In this document: one piece after another, positions 28,398 to 37,069 of the stretch
Numbering within the stretch: the first letter of the stretch is position 1
Layout of the letters: every line of letters starts with the position of its first letter
From: Lachnospiraceae bacterium
GTDB taxonomy: Bacteria; Bacillota; Clostridia; Lachnospirales; Lachnospiraceae
DNA length: 64,000 bases
Reading direction: 5' to 3'
Assembly (NCBI GenBank): GCA_021628825.1
Contig: JAJXRY010000002.1
Location: forward strand, 1,178,001-1,242,000
The notes under the pieces: model-generated
What the model was told of the DNA's origin: nothing
Databases searched by the model: none
What the model saw: only the letters and a program-made list of their open reading frames with translations
Translations under genes and position numbers: made by a program

Positions 28398-30052
28398 CAA
28401 AGAAAATCTTTCAATCGATTATAATTGTCGCTGCAACCGTACTGCTTGCCAGTCTGACAATTATATTGGGAGTATTTTATGAGTATTTTGGAAACATCCA
28501 GAAGGGGCAGCTGACGGATGAACTGAATCTGGCGTCTGTTTCTGTTATAAAGGATGGCGTGGATTATTTAGAGCATCTGCAGTCTGATCATTATCGGCTG
28601 ACCTGGATTGATACAGATGGAACGGTTCTTTATGATACAGAAACGGGGAATGAGGAACTGGAGAATCATAAGGACCGTGTGGAGATAAAGGCTGCTTTTG
28701 AAAACGGAGTCGGTGAATCCACCAGGTATTCTGCAACCTTGATGGAAAAGACCAGATATTATGCCAAACGTCTTGAGGATGGAACGGTTCTTCGTATTTC
28801 TGCCAAGTATGCAACAACAGGACTTCTGATCCTCGGAATGTTACAGCCGATCATATTTATTATTATTGGAGCCCTGATTCTTTCCGGTGTGCTGGCAAGC
28901 CGTCTTTCCAAGAGGATAGTGGAGCCTCTTAATAATCTGGATCTGGAAAATCCGCTGGAAAACGAAACCTATGAAGAAATTTCTCCTCTGCTTAACCGGA
29001 TCAACCGGCAGAGCAGTGAAATTTCGAGGCAGCTTCGCAAGCTGGAAGAAAAACACCGATGAATTTAACCAGATTACAGAGAGCATGAAGGAAGGTCTGG
29101 TGCTGTTAGATAACAAAGGCATCGTATTAAGCATCAATCCGGCAGCCAGAAATATTTTTTTGGCGGTGATACGCAGGGAGCGGTAGGACATGATTTCCTG
29201 ACGTTGGACCGGAGCAGGTCGTTAAGCACAGCTATTGAAAAGACCTTTGAAGAGGGGCACAGCGAGATCCGGATTGAACGGATGGGAAGGGAATACCAGC
29301 TGGACATCAGCAGGATTGAATCAGCAGGAAAGGTTCTTGGCGCGGTTATTCTGGCGTTTGATATTACGGAACAGGAATATGCAGAGCGGAACCGGAGGGA
29401 ATTTACCGCAAACGTATCCCACGAGTTAAAGACCCCGCTTCAGGGAATTATCGGAAGCGCGGACCTGATTGAAACCGGTATGGTAAAGCCGGAGGATATG
29501 CCGCGGTTTATCGGCCACATCCGGAAGGAGGCAACGCGTCTTGTGGCGCTCATTGAGGATATTATCCGTCTGTCACAGTTAGATGAAGGAAATGAGCTTC
29601 CCTGTGAGGAGGTTGATCTTATGGACATTGCGGAGGAAGTGGAGCAGAATCTGGAATCTACCGCAGGCACCAGAGATATTACCCTTTCTCTTTCGGGCAA
29701 AAAAGCAATCATGCATGGTGTGCGCAGACTTCTTTATGAGATTGTATATAATCTTTGTGATAATGCAATCAAGTATAATCTTCCGGGAGGAAAGGTTGAA
29801 ATTATGGTTGACCGGAGAGGAGAAGAAGCTGTTCTTTGTGTGAAAGATAACGGAATTGGAATTGCACCGGAGCATCAGTCCAGAGTATTTGAACGCTTTT
29901 ACCGTGTGGATAAGAGCCATTCCAAGTCCTCCGGCGGTACTGGTCTTGGACTTTCCATTGTGAAGCATGCCGTACAGTATCATCACGGTAAGATCGAACT
30001 TAACAGTGAAACCGGAAAAGGAACGGAGATTACCATTCATTTTTCCGATTGA
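28394..30052 (+). CDS. phoR: Phosphate sensor histidine kinase (frame-broken)
   Basis: 551 residues corrected. A first helix (IIIVAATVLLASLTIIL), an extracytoplasmic domain of about 130 residues, and a second helix (IIFIIIGALILSGVLA) precede a PAS-like region. The kinase core has the H-box NVSHELKTPLQGIIGSADLI, N-box LCDNAIKYN, G1 DNGIGIAPE and G2 GGTGLGLSI. A5 at about 29049-29053 (one extra) and T7 at 29155-29161 (two extra) break the frame in the PAS region. Last gene of the pst-pho operon. Confidence 0.93.
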
Positions 30053-30078
30053 GGCAGACAAATAACAATACATAATAT

Positions 30079-30127
30079 AAAAAGAGTATCTGTAGAAGAA
30101 TTTTTATCTTCTGCAGATACTCTTTTG
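30079..30127. terminator. Bidirectional intrinsic terminator
   Basis: AAAAGAGTATCTGTAGAAGA and TCTTCTGCAGATACTCTTTT form a long stem with A- and T-tracts at either side. It lies between the convergent phoR and PAP2 genes. Confidence 0.9.
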
Positions 30128-30188
30128 CTGGATATTTGTATCAGGCAACGACTCCATATTTTTGCAGAATACAGAATATAACAACAGT

Positions 30189-30863
30189 CTATACCTCGCG
30201 CATCCGCTGGCGTCTGGCTGCCTGACGTGTCTGATAGATCGAAATAATATCAAGCTGATAAACAATCACATACATGATGGCACCCATCAGAATACCGGTA
30301 ATGACATCAAAGCAGGAGTGCTGCTTGATGAATACAGTAGAAAGAATAATGGAAATACACAGGATCAATGATCCGAAGTAAATCACTTTGTTCTTTCGCA
30401 GCTTCTCATTATGAGTAACCGCCAGGTGGGCACCGATGGAATTATATACGTGGATGCTCGGCCAGAGGTTTGTCGGAGTGTCTGCCTTATAAAGGGCGGC
30501 GACCATTGTCGTAAAAATATTATCTCTCGGCATTACTGCGGGACGAAGGTGATGTCCGTTCGGCCAGAGGGTAGAGACTAACAGGAAAATGGTCATTCCG
30601 GTAAAAAGAAAAGTACAAGCCCTGTAATAGTCCTGTTTATTCTTGAATAATAGGTACAGTACAACAATGGAAACGTAACCAAACCATAGGTAATATGGAA
30701 TAACAAATACCTCACAAAACGGAATCATATCATCCCATTTCATATGGATGATCGTCTGCGGGTTCTGTACGGTACGTTCCAGATACGAAAACCAGCTCAG
30801 GTATATGAATGCATACACAATAAGAGGTATCGCATGCTTATACCTTTCATAAAACTTTTTCAT
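30189..30863 (-). CDS. PAP2-superfamily membrane phosphatase
   Basis: 224 residues, intact, with six predicted helices. The three PAP2 motifs are visible in weaker form: the HHLRPAV region, WPSIHVYNSIGAHLAV (PSxH) and IKQHSCFDVITG (HSxxDV). Such enzymes remove phosphate from phosphatidate or other isoprenyl/lipid phosphates at the membrane. It overlaps the upstream lipid kinase gene by 4 bases (ATGA), and its GAGGAGGAAA ribosome site lies in that gene's last codons. The pair could run a kinase/phosphatase cycle on diacylglycerol (inference). Confidence 0.83.
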   Translation of the reverse strand: MKKFYERYKHAIPLIVYAFIYLSWFSYLERTVQNPQTIIHMKWDDMIPFCEVFVIPYYLWFGYVSIVVLYLLFKNKQDYYRACTFLFTGMTIFLLVSTLWPNGHHLRPAVMPRDNIFTTMVAALYKADTPTNLWPSIHVYNSIGAHLAVTHNEKLRKNKVIYFGSLILCISIILSTVFIKQHSCFDVITGILMGAIMYVIVYQLDIISIYQTRQAARRQRMREV

Positions 30864-31882
30864 AATTTCCTCATTTCCTCCTCATGTCTACAAAGAAACA
30901 TTCCTATTTTTAATAGATGAATCTTCTTTTGTAAACACTCAATTGTGATGGAACTGCTCTTCCTGGAGACCTCTCCATCGGTGTGAACCCAGAACGGGCG
31001 GTCTGCTTCGATGTGAACCGAAGCCCCGTCATAGGGATAGATGTGCGGATAGCGATAATGCTGCCCCTTTAACGCAGACGGCAGTGCAAAGAGTATCCGC
31101 AGCTTCGCAATCGGTCCAACCGCACAAAGGTTAAAGCGTCCGTCCTGCGCATCGGCATCCGGACAGAACATAAAGCCGCCACCCTCGAAACGGTGAATCA
31201 TGGTTGCTATAAATAAGAAGCTTTTCAGCTCGAAAGGTTCCTTACCATCTAATGTAATAGTACAATTTCCTCTCTTTGTCAATATAAGCTGTTTTAAGGC
31301 AATGGTCAAGTAGGTAAGTTTTCCCAGTCCGAGGCGGTTTAAGGTGTTTTTAAAGTGGGATGCCAGTGCCTCTTCACAGATGGCAGCATCATAACCGATA
31401 CCACAGCTTACCGCAAAATAGCGGGTGTCAGAGTCCTTTTCTTCATGGAGTCTGGAGCGCTCACTGGCAGAGTCGTGATAGGTCAGGCGGCCAAGGTCCA
31501 TAAGGTGTGGCTTGTCACACACAAGGATCCGGGATAAAAGGAAAGAAGGGTCTCCCTTTATTCCAAGGTCACGTGCCAGGTCATTGCTGGAACCGGTAGG
31601 AATATAGCCGATTTCCACGCAGTCAAAGTCGGTAATTCCCTGCAGGGCTTCATTAAAGGTCCCATCACCTCCAAGAATAATAATCCGCAGCACGGAAGAG
31701 GCTTTGGATAATCCGTTTTTTTGCATAATTCGTGTACTATTCTGGTGACATCGCCAGGACCTTTGGACAAAAAAAGGCTTCATATTCAATACTGTGTTTT
31801 TAAAAAGCCAGTCTTCCAGTTCCTTCCACATTTCAAGTCCGTGGCCGGATTTGGATGCCGGGTTAATTACCATATTTACCAT
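30860..31882 (-). CDS. Diacylglycerol/sphingosine kinase-family lipid kinase
   Basis: About 338 residues after correction. N-terminal MVNMVINPASKSGHG is the nucleotide-binding strand-loop, RIIILGGDGTFNEAL the DAGK signature, and YIPTGSSNDLARDLGI the conserved second motif. Four runs between plus-strand 31716 and 31802 carry six surplus bases, so the frame is preserved but residues about 28-55 are misread; the corrected text includes SKGPGDVTRIVHELCKNG. It phosphorylates diacylglycerol or a related lipid. Divergent from glyA. Confidence 0.87.
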   Translation of the reverse strand: MVNMVINPASKSGHGLEMWKELEDWLFKNTVLNMKPFFVQRSWRCHQNSTRIMQKNGLSKASSVLRIIILGGDGTFNEALQGITDFDCVEIGYIPTGSSNDLARDLGIKGDPSFLLSRILVCDKPHLMDLGRLTYHDSASERSRLHEEKDSDTRYFAVSCGIGYDAAICEEALASHFKNTLNRLGLGKLTYLTIALKQLILTKRGNCTITLDGKEPFELKSFLFIATMIHRFEGGGFMFCPDADAQDGRFNLCAVGPIAKLRILFALPSALKGQHYRYPHIYPYDGASVHIEADRPFWVHTDGEVSRKSSSITIECLQKKIHLLKIGMFLCRHEEEMRKL

Positions 31883-31970
31883 GAAAAGTGTTCTCCCCTA
31901 TGAATTCTTACTATATTTTTAGCAGTATTTGTCGAAAGAGTAAAGCAATGTTTCTTTTTTGGGTTTCTTA

Positions 31971-31979
31971 TGTTATACT
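31971..31979 (+). promoter_or_regulatory. Extended -10 promoter of glyA
   Basis: TGTTATACT gives a TGn extended -10 with TATACT at 31974-31979, 32 bases before the ATG. The -35 region is weak (TTTCTT). Confidence 0.55.
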
Positions 31980-32010
31980 TACCTATATTTATAATCAGAG
32001 GAGGAGAATT

Positions 32011-33249
32011 ATGTATTCATTGGATGAAGTCAGAAAAGAAGATCCGGAAATTGCACAGGCAATTGTGGATGAACAGCAGCGCCAGAACAGTCATATTGAA
32101 CTGATTGCTTCTGAGAACTGGGTAAGCAAAGCAGTCATGGCAGCAATGGGAAGTCCGCTTACAAATAAATACGCAGAAGGCTATCCGGGCAAACGTTACT
32201 ATGGTGGATGCCAGTGTGTAGATGTGGTTGAGAACCTTGCAATCGAGCGTGCCAAGGAACTGTTTGGATGCGATTATGCGAATGTACAGCCTCATTCCGG
32301 TGCACAGGCCAATCTTGCCGTACAGTTTGCAATCTGTAATCCGGGAGATACCATTATGGGTATGAACCTGGATCATGGCGGACATCTGACACATGGTTCT
32401 CCGGTTAATATTTCCGGTAAATATTTTAATATTGTGCCTTACGGGGTAAATGATGAGGGATTTATTGACTATGATAAATTAAGGGAGATCGCACTGGAGT
32501 GTAAGCCCAAAATGATCATTGCCGGTGCATCCGCTTATGCAAGAACCATTGATTTCAAGAAGTTCCGTGAGGTTGCAGATGAGGTTGGGGCAGTATTGAT
32601 GGTTGATATGGCTCACATTGCAGGACTTGTGGCAGCAGGACTTCATCCAAGCCCGATTCCTTATGCTGATGTGGTAACCACAACTACGCATAAAACGCTG
32701 CGTGGACCGAGAGGCGGTATGATTCTCTGCAATCAGGAAGCCGCAGATAAATATAACTTCAATAAGGCAGTGTTCCCAGGCATTCAGGGAGGTCCTTTGA
32801 TGCATGTGATCGCAGCCAAGGCTGTCTGCTTCAAAGAAGCCCTTACAGATGACTTTAAGCAGTATCAGAAGAACATTATTGACAATGCCCAGGCTCTTTG
32901 CAAGGGTCTTATGGACAGAGGAATCAGGATTGTATCCGGTGGTACAGACAATCACCTGATGCTGATGGATCTTACCCCGTTTGATTTAACCGGTAAGGCT
33001 GTTGAGAAGATGCTTGATGAAGCACATATTACAGCAAATAAGAACACCATTCCGAATGATCCCAAGTCTCCTTTTGTGACAAGTGGTATCCGTCTTGGAA
33101 CACCGGCTGTTACCTCCAGAGGAATGAATACGGAGGATATGGATCAGATTGCGGAAGCCATTGCATTAATTGTGAAGGGCGGCGAGGAGAAGATTCCGGA
33201 AGCAAGAGCAATCGTCCAGAAGCTTACCGATAAGTATCCGCTGATCTGA
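32011..33249 (+). CDS. glyA: Serine hydroxymethyltransferase
   Basis: GlyA interconverts serine and glycine with transfer of a one-carbon unit to tetrahydrofolate. It is 412 residues and intact; the ATG at 32011 follows AGAGGAGGAG. Motifs: ELIASENWVSKAVM, PHSGAQANLAVQFA, VDMAHIAGLVAAG (PLP Asp) and the PLP-lysine segment VTTTTHKTLRGPRGG. Transcribed alone, with an upstream extended -10 and a downstream terminator. Confidence 0.97.
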   Translation: MYSLDEVRKEDPEIAQAIVDEQQRQNSHIELIASENWVSKAVMAAMGSPLTNKYAEGYPGKRYYGGCQCVDVVENLAIERAKELFGCDYANVQPHSGAQANLAVQFAICNPGDTIMGMNLDHGGHLTHGSPVNISGKYFNIVPYGVNDEGFIDYDKLREIALECKPKMIIAGASAYARTIDFKKFREVADEVGAVLMVDMAHIAGLVAAGLHPSPIPYADVVTTTTHKTLRGPRGGMILCNQEAADKYNFNKAVFPGIQGGPLMHVIAAKAVCFKEALTDDFKQYQKNIIDNAQALCKGLMDRGIRIVSGGTDNHLMLMDLTPFDLTGKAVEKMLDEAHITANKNTIPNDPKSPFVTSGIRLGTPAVTSRGMNTEDMDQIAEAIALIVKGGEEKIPEARAIVQKLTDKYPLI

Positions 33250-33261
33250 TAAACAATTACA

Positions 33262-33303
33262 AAAGATCTGCTGACATGCCGGCTGGTGTGGAGGCAGATC
33301 TTT
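33262..33303 (+). terminator. Intrinsic terminator after glyA
   Basis: AAAGATCTGC (33262-33271) pairs with GCAGATCTTT (33294-33303), followed by CTTGTTT. Confidence 0.75.
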
Positions 33304-33310
33304 CTTGTTT

Positions 33311-33375
33311 ATAAGAAATCAGTTGCTTTGCAATACCGTCCTCGCACGAAAAGTTTGCAATCGTACTCTTTATGT
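33311..33375 (+). repeat. Dispersed intergenic repeat, copy 1
   Basis: ATA-GAAATCAGTTGCTTTGCAATACCG recurs at 58270-58297 with one mismatch; similarity continues more loosely to ACTCTTTAT. Here the downstream hairpin arm has decayed. GTTGC-TTT-GCAAT forms a small internal stem. Confidence 0.7.
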
Positions 33376-33493
33376 TTTTTTATGGGAAATATTTGGAATT
33401 ATTTACAAAAATATGACAATTAATCTGATAAAAACGACATAATACAAAAATAAATTTAAAAAAATAAAAAAAGAAAAATTGAAAAAAAATGTG

Positions 33494-33529
33494 TTGACAA
33501 ATTAAACATGTCTGTTATAATAAAGACAT
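33494..33529 (+). promoter_or_regulatory. Strong promoter with operator-like inverted repeat
   Basis: TTGACA (33494-33499) and TATAAT (33516-33521) are spaced 16 bases. ATGTCT (33508-33513) and AGACAT (33524-33529) form an inverted repeat spanning the -10, as a repressor site would. Confidence 0.75.
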
Positions 33530-33883
33530 AAACAAGAGATATCTTTCACATAGATAATCTAAAGAAAAGGAGGTACGGTCCACCGGAAACTGAATAATTT
33601 TTCCTCATAGCTTTTCGAAAGCAATGAGTACAAGTTGTAACAACTTAGTAAAAGGTACTAAAGAACGAAGTACAGAAGACAGGACGAAGAATTCGAATCG
33701 TATCAGCTACAGAAGAGAAAGTGACGAGTAACAGAAGATAAGAGAATAGAAACCGTTACATGTTTGTTTATACGAATGAGTAGTGAAGAAAATACGAAAG
33801 AGAAAGTACAATTGAATAAAGAATAATCCATTGAAGTAGAAATTATAAAGAAAAGAGGTTAGTCCAATGGAGAGCATAGTTTA

Positions 33884-33921
33884 GAAGCGGGTGTCAAAGT
33901 AATTGTGTTGATGCCCGCTTC
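33884..33921 (+). other. Stable hairpin, 14-bp stem
   Basis: GAAGCGGG...CCCGCTTC extended inward by G-T pairs and TCAA/TTGA. No U-tract follows directly. Confidence 0.65.
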
Positions 33922-33933
33922 GATTCGTGATAT

Positions 33934-33997
33934 GATAAGCGCATAAGAAAAAAACAAGCGACGCCACAGGCGGCATTTGTTTTTTTCTGCGCTTATC
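33934..33997 (+). terminator. Large nested hairpin before the GH3 gene
   Basis: Outer stem GATAAGCGCA/TGCGCTTATC, then GAAAAAAACAA/TTGTTTTTTTC, then a GC-rich inner part (GCGACGCC/GGCGGC). The inner stem with its T-run would act as an intrinsic terminator; the outer stem extends it. Confidence 0.65.
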
Positions 33998-34058
33998 AAC
34001 GAACATGCAAATTAATCTCTTTTTACGAAATAGATAAATATTATACTTAGGAGGTACC

Positions 34059-35379
34059 ATGAGCAGACAGGAAACTTATGATAACGAAATAGATCGGAGA
34101 GAATACCGGAGAGCAAGGCGTAAGAGAAACCAGCTCATTGCAATTATCGTAGTCATTGTAGTCGGACTTGCCTTAGTTGCAGGAGGAATTCTAGGTGTAA
34201 CACAGTTAATGAAGCAATTGAATGATAAGAAGCATACCGAAGAGCTGCAGGCGCAGCTTGCGGAACTGGCAGATTCGGAACCGGCTGTTGTGGAGGCTCC
34301 TGTAGAAGAAGAACCACAGGAGTTGACCTCGGATGATTATCTGAACCAGATTGCAGATTCCTGTATTGCAGAAATGTCTCTTGAAAATAAAGTAGCAGGT
34401 CTGTTCATGGTTACACCGGAAGCGTTGACGGGTGTAGATACTGTGATTCAGGCAGGTGATACCACGAAGCAGAAGTTAAGTGAATATCCGGTCGGCGGTC
34501 TTGTCTATTTCAGCAAAAATATCAAGTCGGCAGATCAGCTGAAAGAAATGCTTGATACAACCAGAAATACCATGATTTATCCCGTTTTTCTTGCCGTAGA
34601 TGAAGAAGGGGGAAGCGTATCCCGTGTTGCGGGTGCAGGACTTGCTGATGATGTGGGTGATATGTCAGAGATTGGAAGTACCTGTGATCCGGAGAAAGCA
34701 AAGGAAGCAGGTACGACGATTGGAACTTATTTATCACAGTTTGGGTTCAATGTGGATTTTGCACCGGTAGCAGATGTTGTTTCTGCAGAGAATGCAGTGA
34801 TTGGAAACCGGTCCTTTGGATCTGATCCAAATGTCGTAGGTACGATGGTGGCAGCAGAAGTACAGGGATTGCAGGAAAGTGGTGTGAGCGCATGCTTAAA
34901 GCATTTCCCGGGAATCGGAGATACCACAACAGATACACATGATGAAAAGACCGTATCGGAGAAAACGTTGGAGGATATGCAGCAGACCGATCTCCCAGCT
35001 TTTCAGTCCGGTATTGATGCAGGCGCAGACTTTGTGATGGTCAGTCATATGTCTCTTCCCAATGTGGTAGGAGATGATACCCCGTGTTCTTTATCCGGAG
35101 CAGTGATTAATGACCTTTTGAGAAACCAGCTTGGTTATGATGGAATTGTCATTACGGATGCCCTTGATATGAGTGCCATTACGGACTCTTATTCTTCCGC
35201 AGAGGCAGCAGTCAAGGCAATCGAAGCGGGAGCGGATATGCTGTTAATGCCTGAGAACTTTGAAGAGGCTTACCAGGGAGTTTTTGGATGCTGTTCAGAA
35301 TGGAACAATTTCTGAAGACCGGATTAATGAATCTTTAAAGCGAATCTACCGGGTGAAATACAGGGACAGAATTGAATAA
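34059..35379 (+). CDS. Family 3 glycoside hydrolase, NagZ-like, membrane-anchored (3' frame break)
   Basis: 439 residues corrected. A basic start (RREYRRARRKRNQ) and one helix (LIAIIVVIVVGLALVAGGIL) anchor an extracellular enzyme through a Glu/Pro-rich linker. The GH3 barrel has LAVDEEGGSVSRV, FGFNVDFAPVADV, IGNRSFGSD, KHFPGIGDT and DTHDEKT, with the nucleophile Asp in GIVITDALDMSAI. In NagZ the motif is KHFPGHG with an acid/base His in DxH; here the first position is Ile but the DTH remains. One surplus T near 35281-35285 hides the end (RIYRVKYRDRIE). Likely beta-N-acetylhexosaminidase for muropeptide or glycan recycling. Start behind TTAGGAGGT. Confidence 0.87.
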
Positions 35380-35407
35380 AGCTAATAGGGAATGAATCGG
35401 AAAAAGA

Positions 35408-35447
35408 TAATCCGGTAAATACTGTATTTACGGCATTTGCCGGATTA
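35408..35447 (+). terminator. Intrinsic terminator after the GH3 gene
   Basis: TAATCCGG (35408-35415) pairs with CCGGATTA (35440-35447); AAAT pairs extend the stem inward. Confidence 0.65.
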
Positions 35448-35499
35448 AAAATGATGGAATTTTTTTAAAAAAATTGGGAAAAATTATAAAAAAATAAAG

Positions 35500-35529
35500 T
35501 TGACAAAGTAAAAAGTCCTATAGTATTAT
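35500..35529 (+). promoter_or_regulatory. Promoter of tRNA-Gly
   Basis: TTGACA at 35500-35505 and TATTAT at 35524-35529, spacer 18 (17 if the A5 run is over-called). An A/T-rich block precedes it. Confidence 0.7.
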
Positions 35530-35575
35530 ACTAATTGTCCGTAAGACATAAGGACTTGCAGATACAACAGAATAT

Positions 35576-35648
35576 GCGCGAGTGGCTCAGTTGGTGGAGC
35601 ACGACCTTGCCAAGGTCGGGGCCGCGGGTTCGAGTCCCGTCTCGCGCT
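35576..35648 (+). tRNA. tRNA-Gly (GCC)
   Basis: Full cloverleaf: acceptor GCGCGAG/CTCGCGC, D-arm GCTC...GAGC, anticodon stem CGACC/GGTCG with loop TTGCCAA (anticodon GCC), and T-arm GCGGG-TTCGAGT-CCCGT. Discriminator base T at 35648. The CCA end is not encoded. Confidence 0.95.
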
Positions 35649-35657
35649 CTCAAAGGA

Positions 35658-35700
35658 ACAAGAAAAGGATATCTGAATGGATATCCTTTTTCTTGTTTTC
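35658..35700 (+). terminator. Intrinsic terminator after tRNA-Gly
   Basis: ACAAGAAAAGGATATC pairs with GGATATCCTTTTTCTTGT (one bulge, loop TGAAT), then TTTTC. Confidence 0.9.
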
Positions 35701-35805
35701 GAGCCCCGCCGGGGCTCGAAGGTTCGAGGTCTCCGCCCGCTTCGGTCGTTGTAGAACAAACGTCCCCCGGACGTTTTGCAACGTCCCGCGCTCTTTGGTA
35801 CAGCG
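35700..35805. other. GC-rich palindromic intergenic segment
   Basis: CGAGCCCC-GCC-GGGGCTCG starts a block, much GC-richer than its surroundings, with further small palindromes (ACGTCCCCCGGACGT). It ends in CCCGCGCTCT, echoing the tRNA 3' end. 35649-35910 has no gene that I can support. Confidence 0.5.
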
Positions 35806-35910
35806 GCTGTTTTCGTGGTTTGACAGCTATGACATCTATGATGAAAATGAAAAAGAAAAATGCTCCGGAAATTTCTGGAATAGCGCCACCGAAGGAAAAA
35901 AGTCCTTTTA

Positions 35911-36824
35911 TCAGAACAGATCCAGCGTGTTATCGAGATAGACTGCCTCCCGGACATGCAGTTGATATTCGGGACGGGTCATATAATAGAGTAAAAATTC
36001 CAGAATCAGGGCACTGCCGAGGCTGCGGCCTTCGATTTTGAAATTGGAAAATCCCATAGGAAGGTAAGTGTTCAGGATCGCATCAATACCGATGAAGCCC
36101 GGGTTTTCCATGGCTTTTTGGAAAAGCGGTACCCCTCTCTGGCATCCAGAGAGGCACAATGATGTTCGGGAGTGTCTTCACCAAGATTCTGACGGCTTAC
36201 GGCTTCATAGCACTGCTTCCGGTCCCCACAGCCGAAAGAACAGCATTCATTACAAAGAAATTCAACCTTGTCCTTCTGTGACCGGGGCAGGTCTTTCCAT
36301 TGTTCCAAAGCCTTATTCAGGCGGAAATCCGGCACGACATAACGGAAGTCCTCACGCCGGATCTCCTCTAAGCACTGCGAAAACTCTGTCAGTACCTTTG
36401 TGGTTGAAGAAATGAGCATGAGCTTTGGGTAATGGGCTTTCAGATAATGTAAAAGAAGCTCAGAGTGAACAATGACACCGTTTGTTACACCGTTTCCCTT
36501 TTCAAACAGGGCACAGAGGTCATTGCAGTGCTTATCTTTAAGATGTTCTTCTTTTAACAGGGAATTGCTGAAGGTAAGCCGGGATGAAATTCCGTATTCC
36601 TGCATGAGGGAAAGAACCTCCTGCGGATCCTCATTTCCGAAACCGGCACGGCCGCCACCCCAGATGCAGTCTGCCGGGGCACCGTACAGTGAGCCGATCT
36701 CACACCAGTCATAAAAATATTCCCGATGTTCCCGGAATAATGGCAGAAACACGCGGTACAGTTCATAAAATTCAAACAGACCGGGAAGATGATAGTACGC
36801 AGTCTTCTTTTGGGGTGAAGTCAT
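35911..36824 (-). CDS. Conserved hypothetical protein with a Cys cluster (3' frame break)
   Basis: About 304 residues. The start at 36824 follows AAGGAGG on the minus strand. I recall related Lachnospiraceae proteins but no named family. Visible features: WCEIGSLYGAPADCIWGGGR, SRLTFSNSLLKEEHL, a strand-rich TIM-barrel-like middle (VIVHSELLLHYLKAHYPKLM), and a Cys cluster CNECCSFGCGDRKQC near residue 225. A tail follows with PMGFSNFKIEGRSLG. The cluster and the KIEGR element resemble U32-peptidase-like proteins that bind iron-sulfur, which is inference only. The A/T run at about 36118-36122 (two extra or one missing) separates the last 80 residues. Confidence 0.65.
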
Positions 36825-37069
36825 GGGAACCTCCTTATGGTTACACAATATTACTATGAAGTGTAACACATTTACCGGAAGAAGCAACTCTCAGAGTACA
36901 GAAATGAATCGACAAATATGTTGCAATATGATATATTTATTAATAATAAATCAAATTTGATTGTCTAAAAACTTGCGTATTCAACAGAAATTTTTTTCCT
37001 GAAAAATAACACATGAAAGCACTTTTTGTGCAGACTGGAGGCTGTGTGAAGTGAAAGGAGAAGAATGTT

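Larger units (their letters stand above)
33530..33997 (+). ncRNA. Candidate non-coding or leader RNA (unknown)
   Basis: A promoter with consensus hexamers starts a region of about 470 bases that holds no convincing gene. It is purine-rich with many GAA/AGA words. AAAGAAAAGGAGGTACGGTC near 33564 is echoed at 33847 by AAAGAAAAGAGGTTAGTCC, a diverged duplication with ribosome-site-like cores. A 35-codon reading frame (33624-33731) lacks a ribosome site and is low-complexity. A five-codon frame (33867-33884) lies just before a 38-base hairpin (33884-33921), and a larger nested hairpin ends the region at 33934-33997. It might be a structured RNA, a leader of the GH3 gene, or a small-protein mRNA. 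I cannot match it to a known RNA family. Confidence 0.4.

Noticed and set aside
33624..33731. 35-residue protein in the orphan region
   Set aside because: No ribosome site and a low-complexity, charged sequence; left as part of the RNA candidate only.
35576..35805. tRNA-Gly attachment site with a duplicated 3' end
   Set aside because: Only about 8 bases (CGCGCTCT) repeat and no integrase or element lies between.
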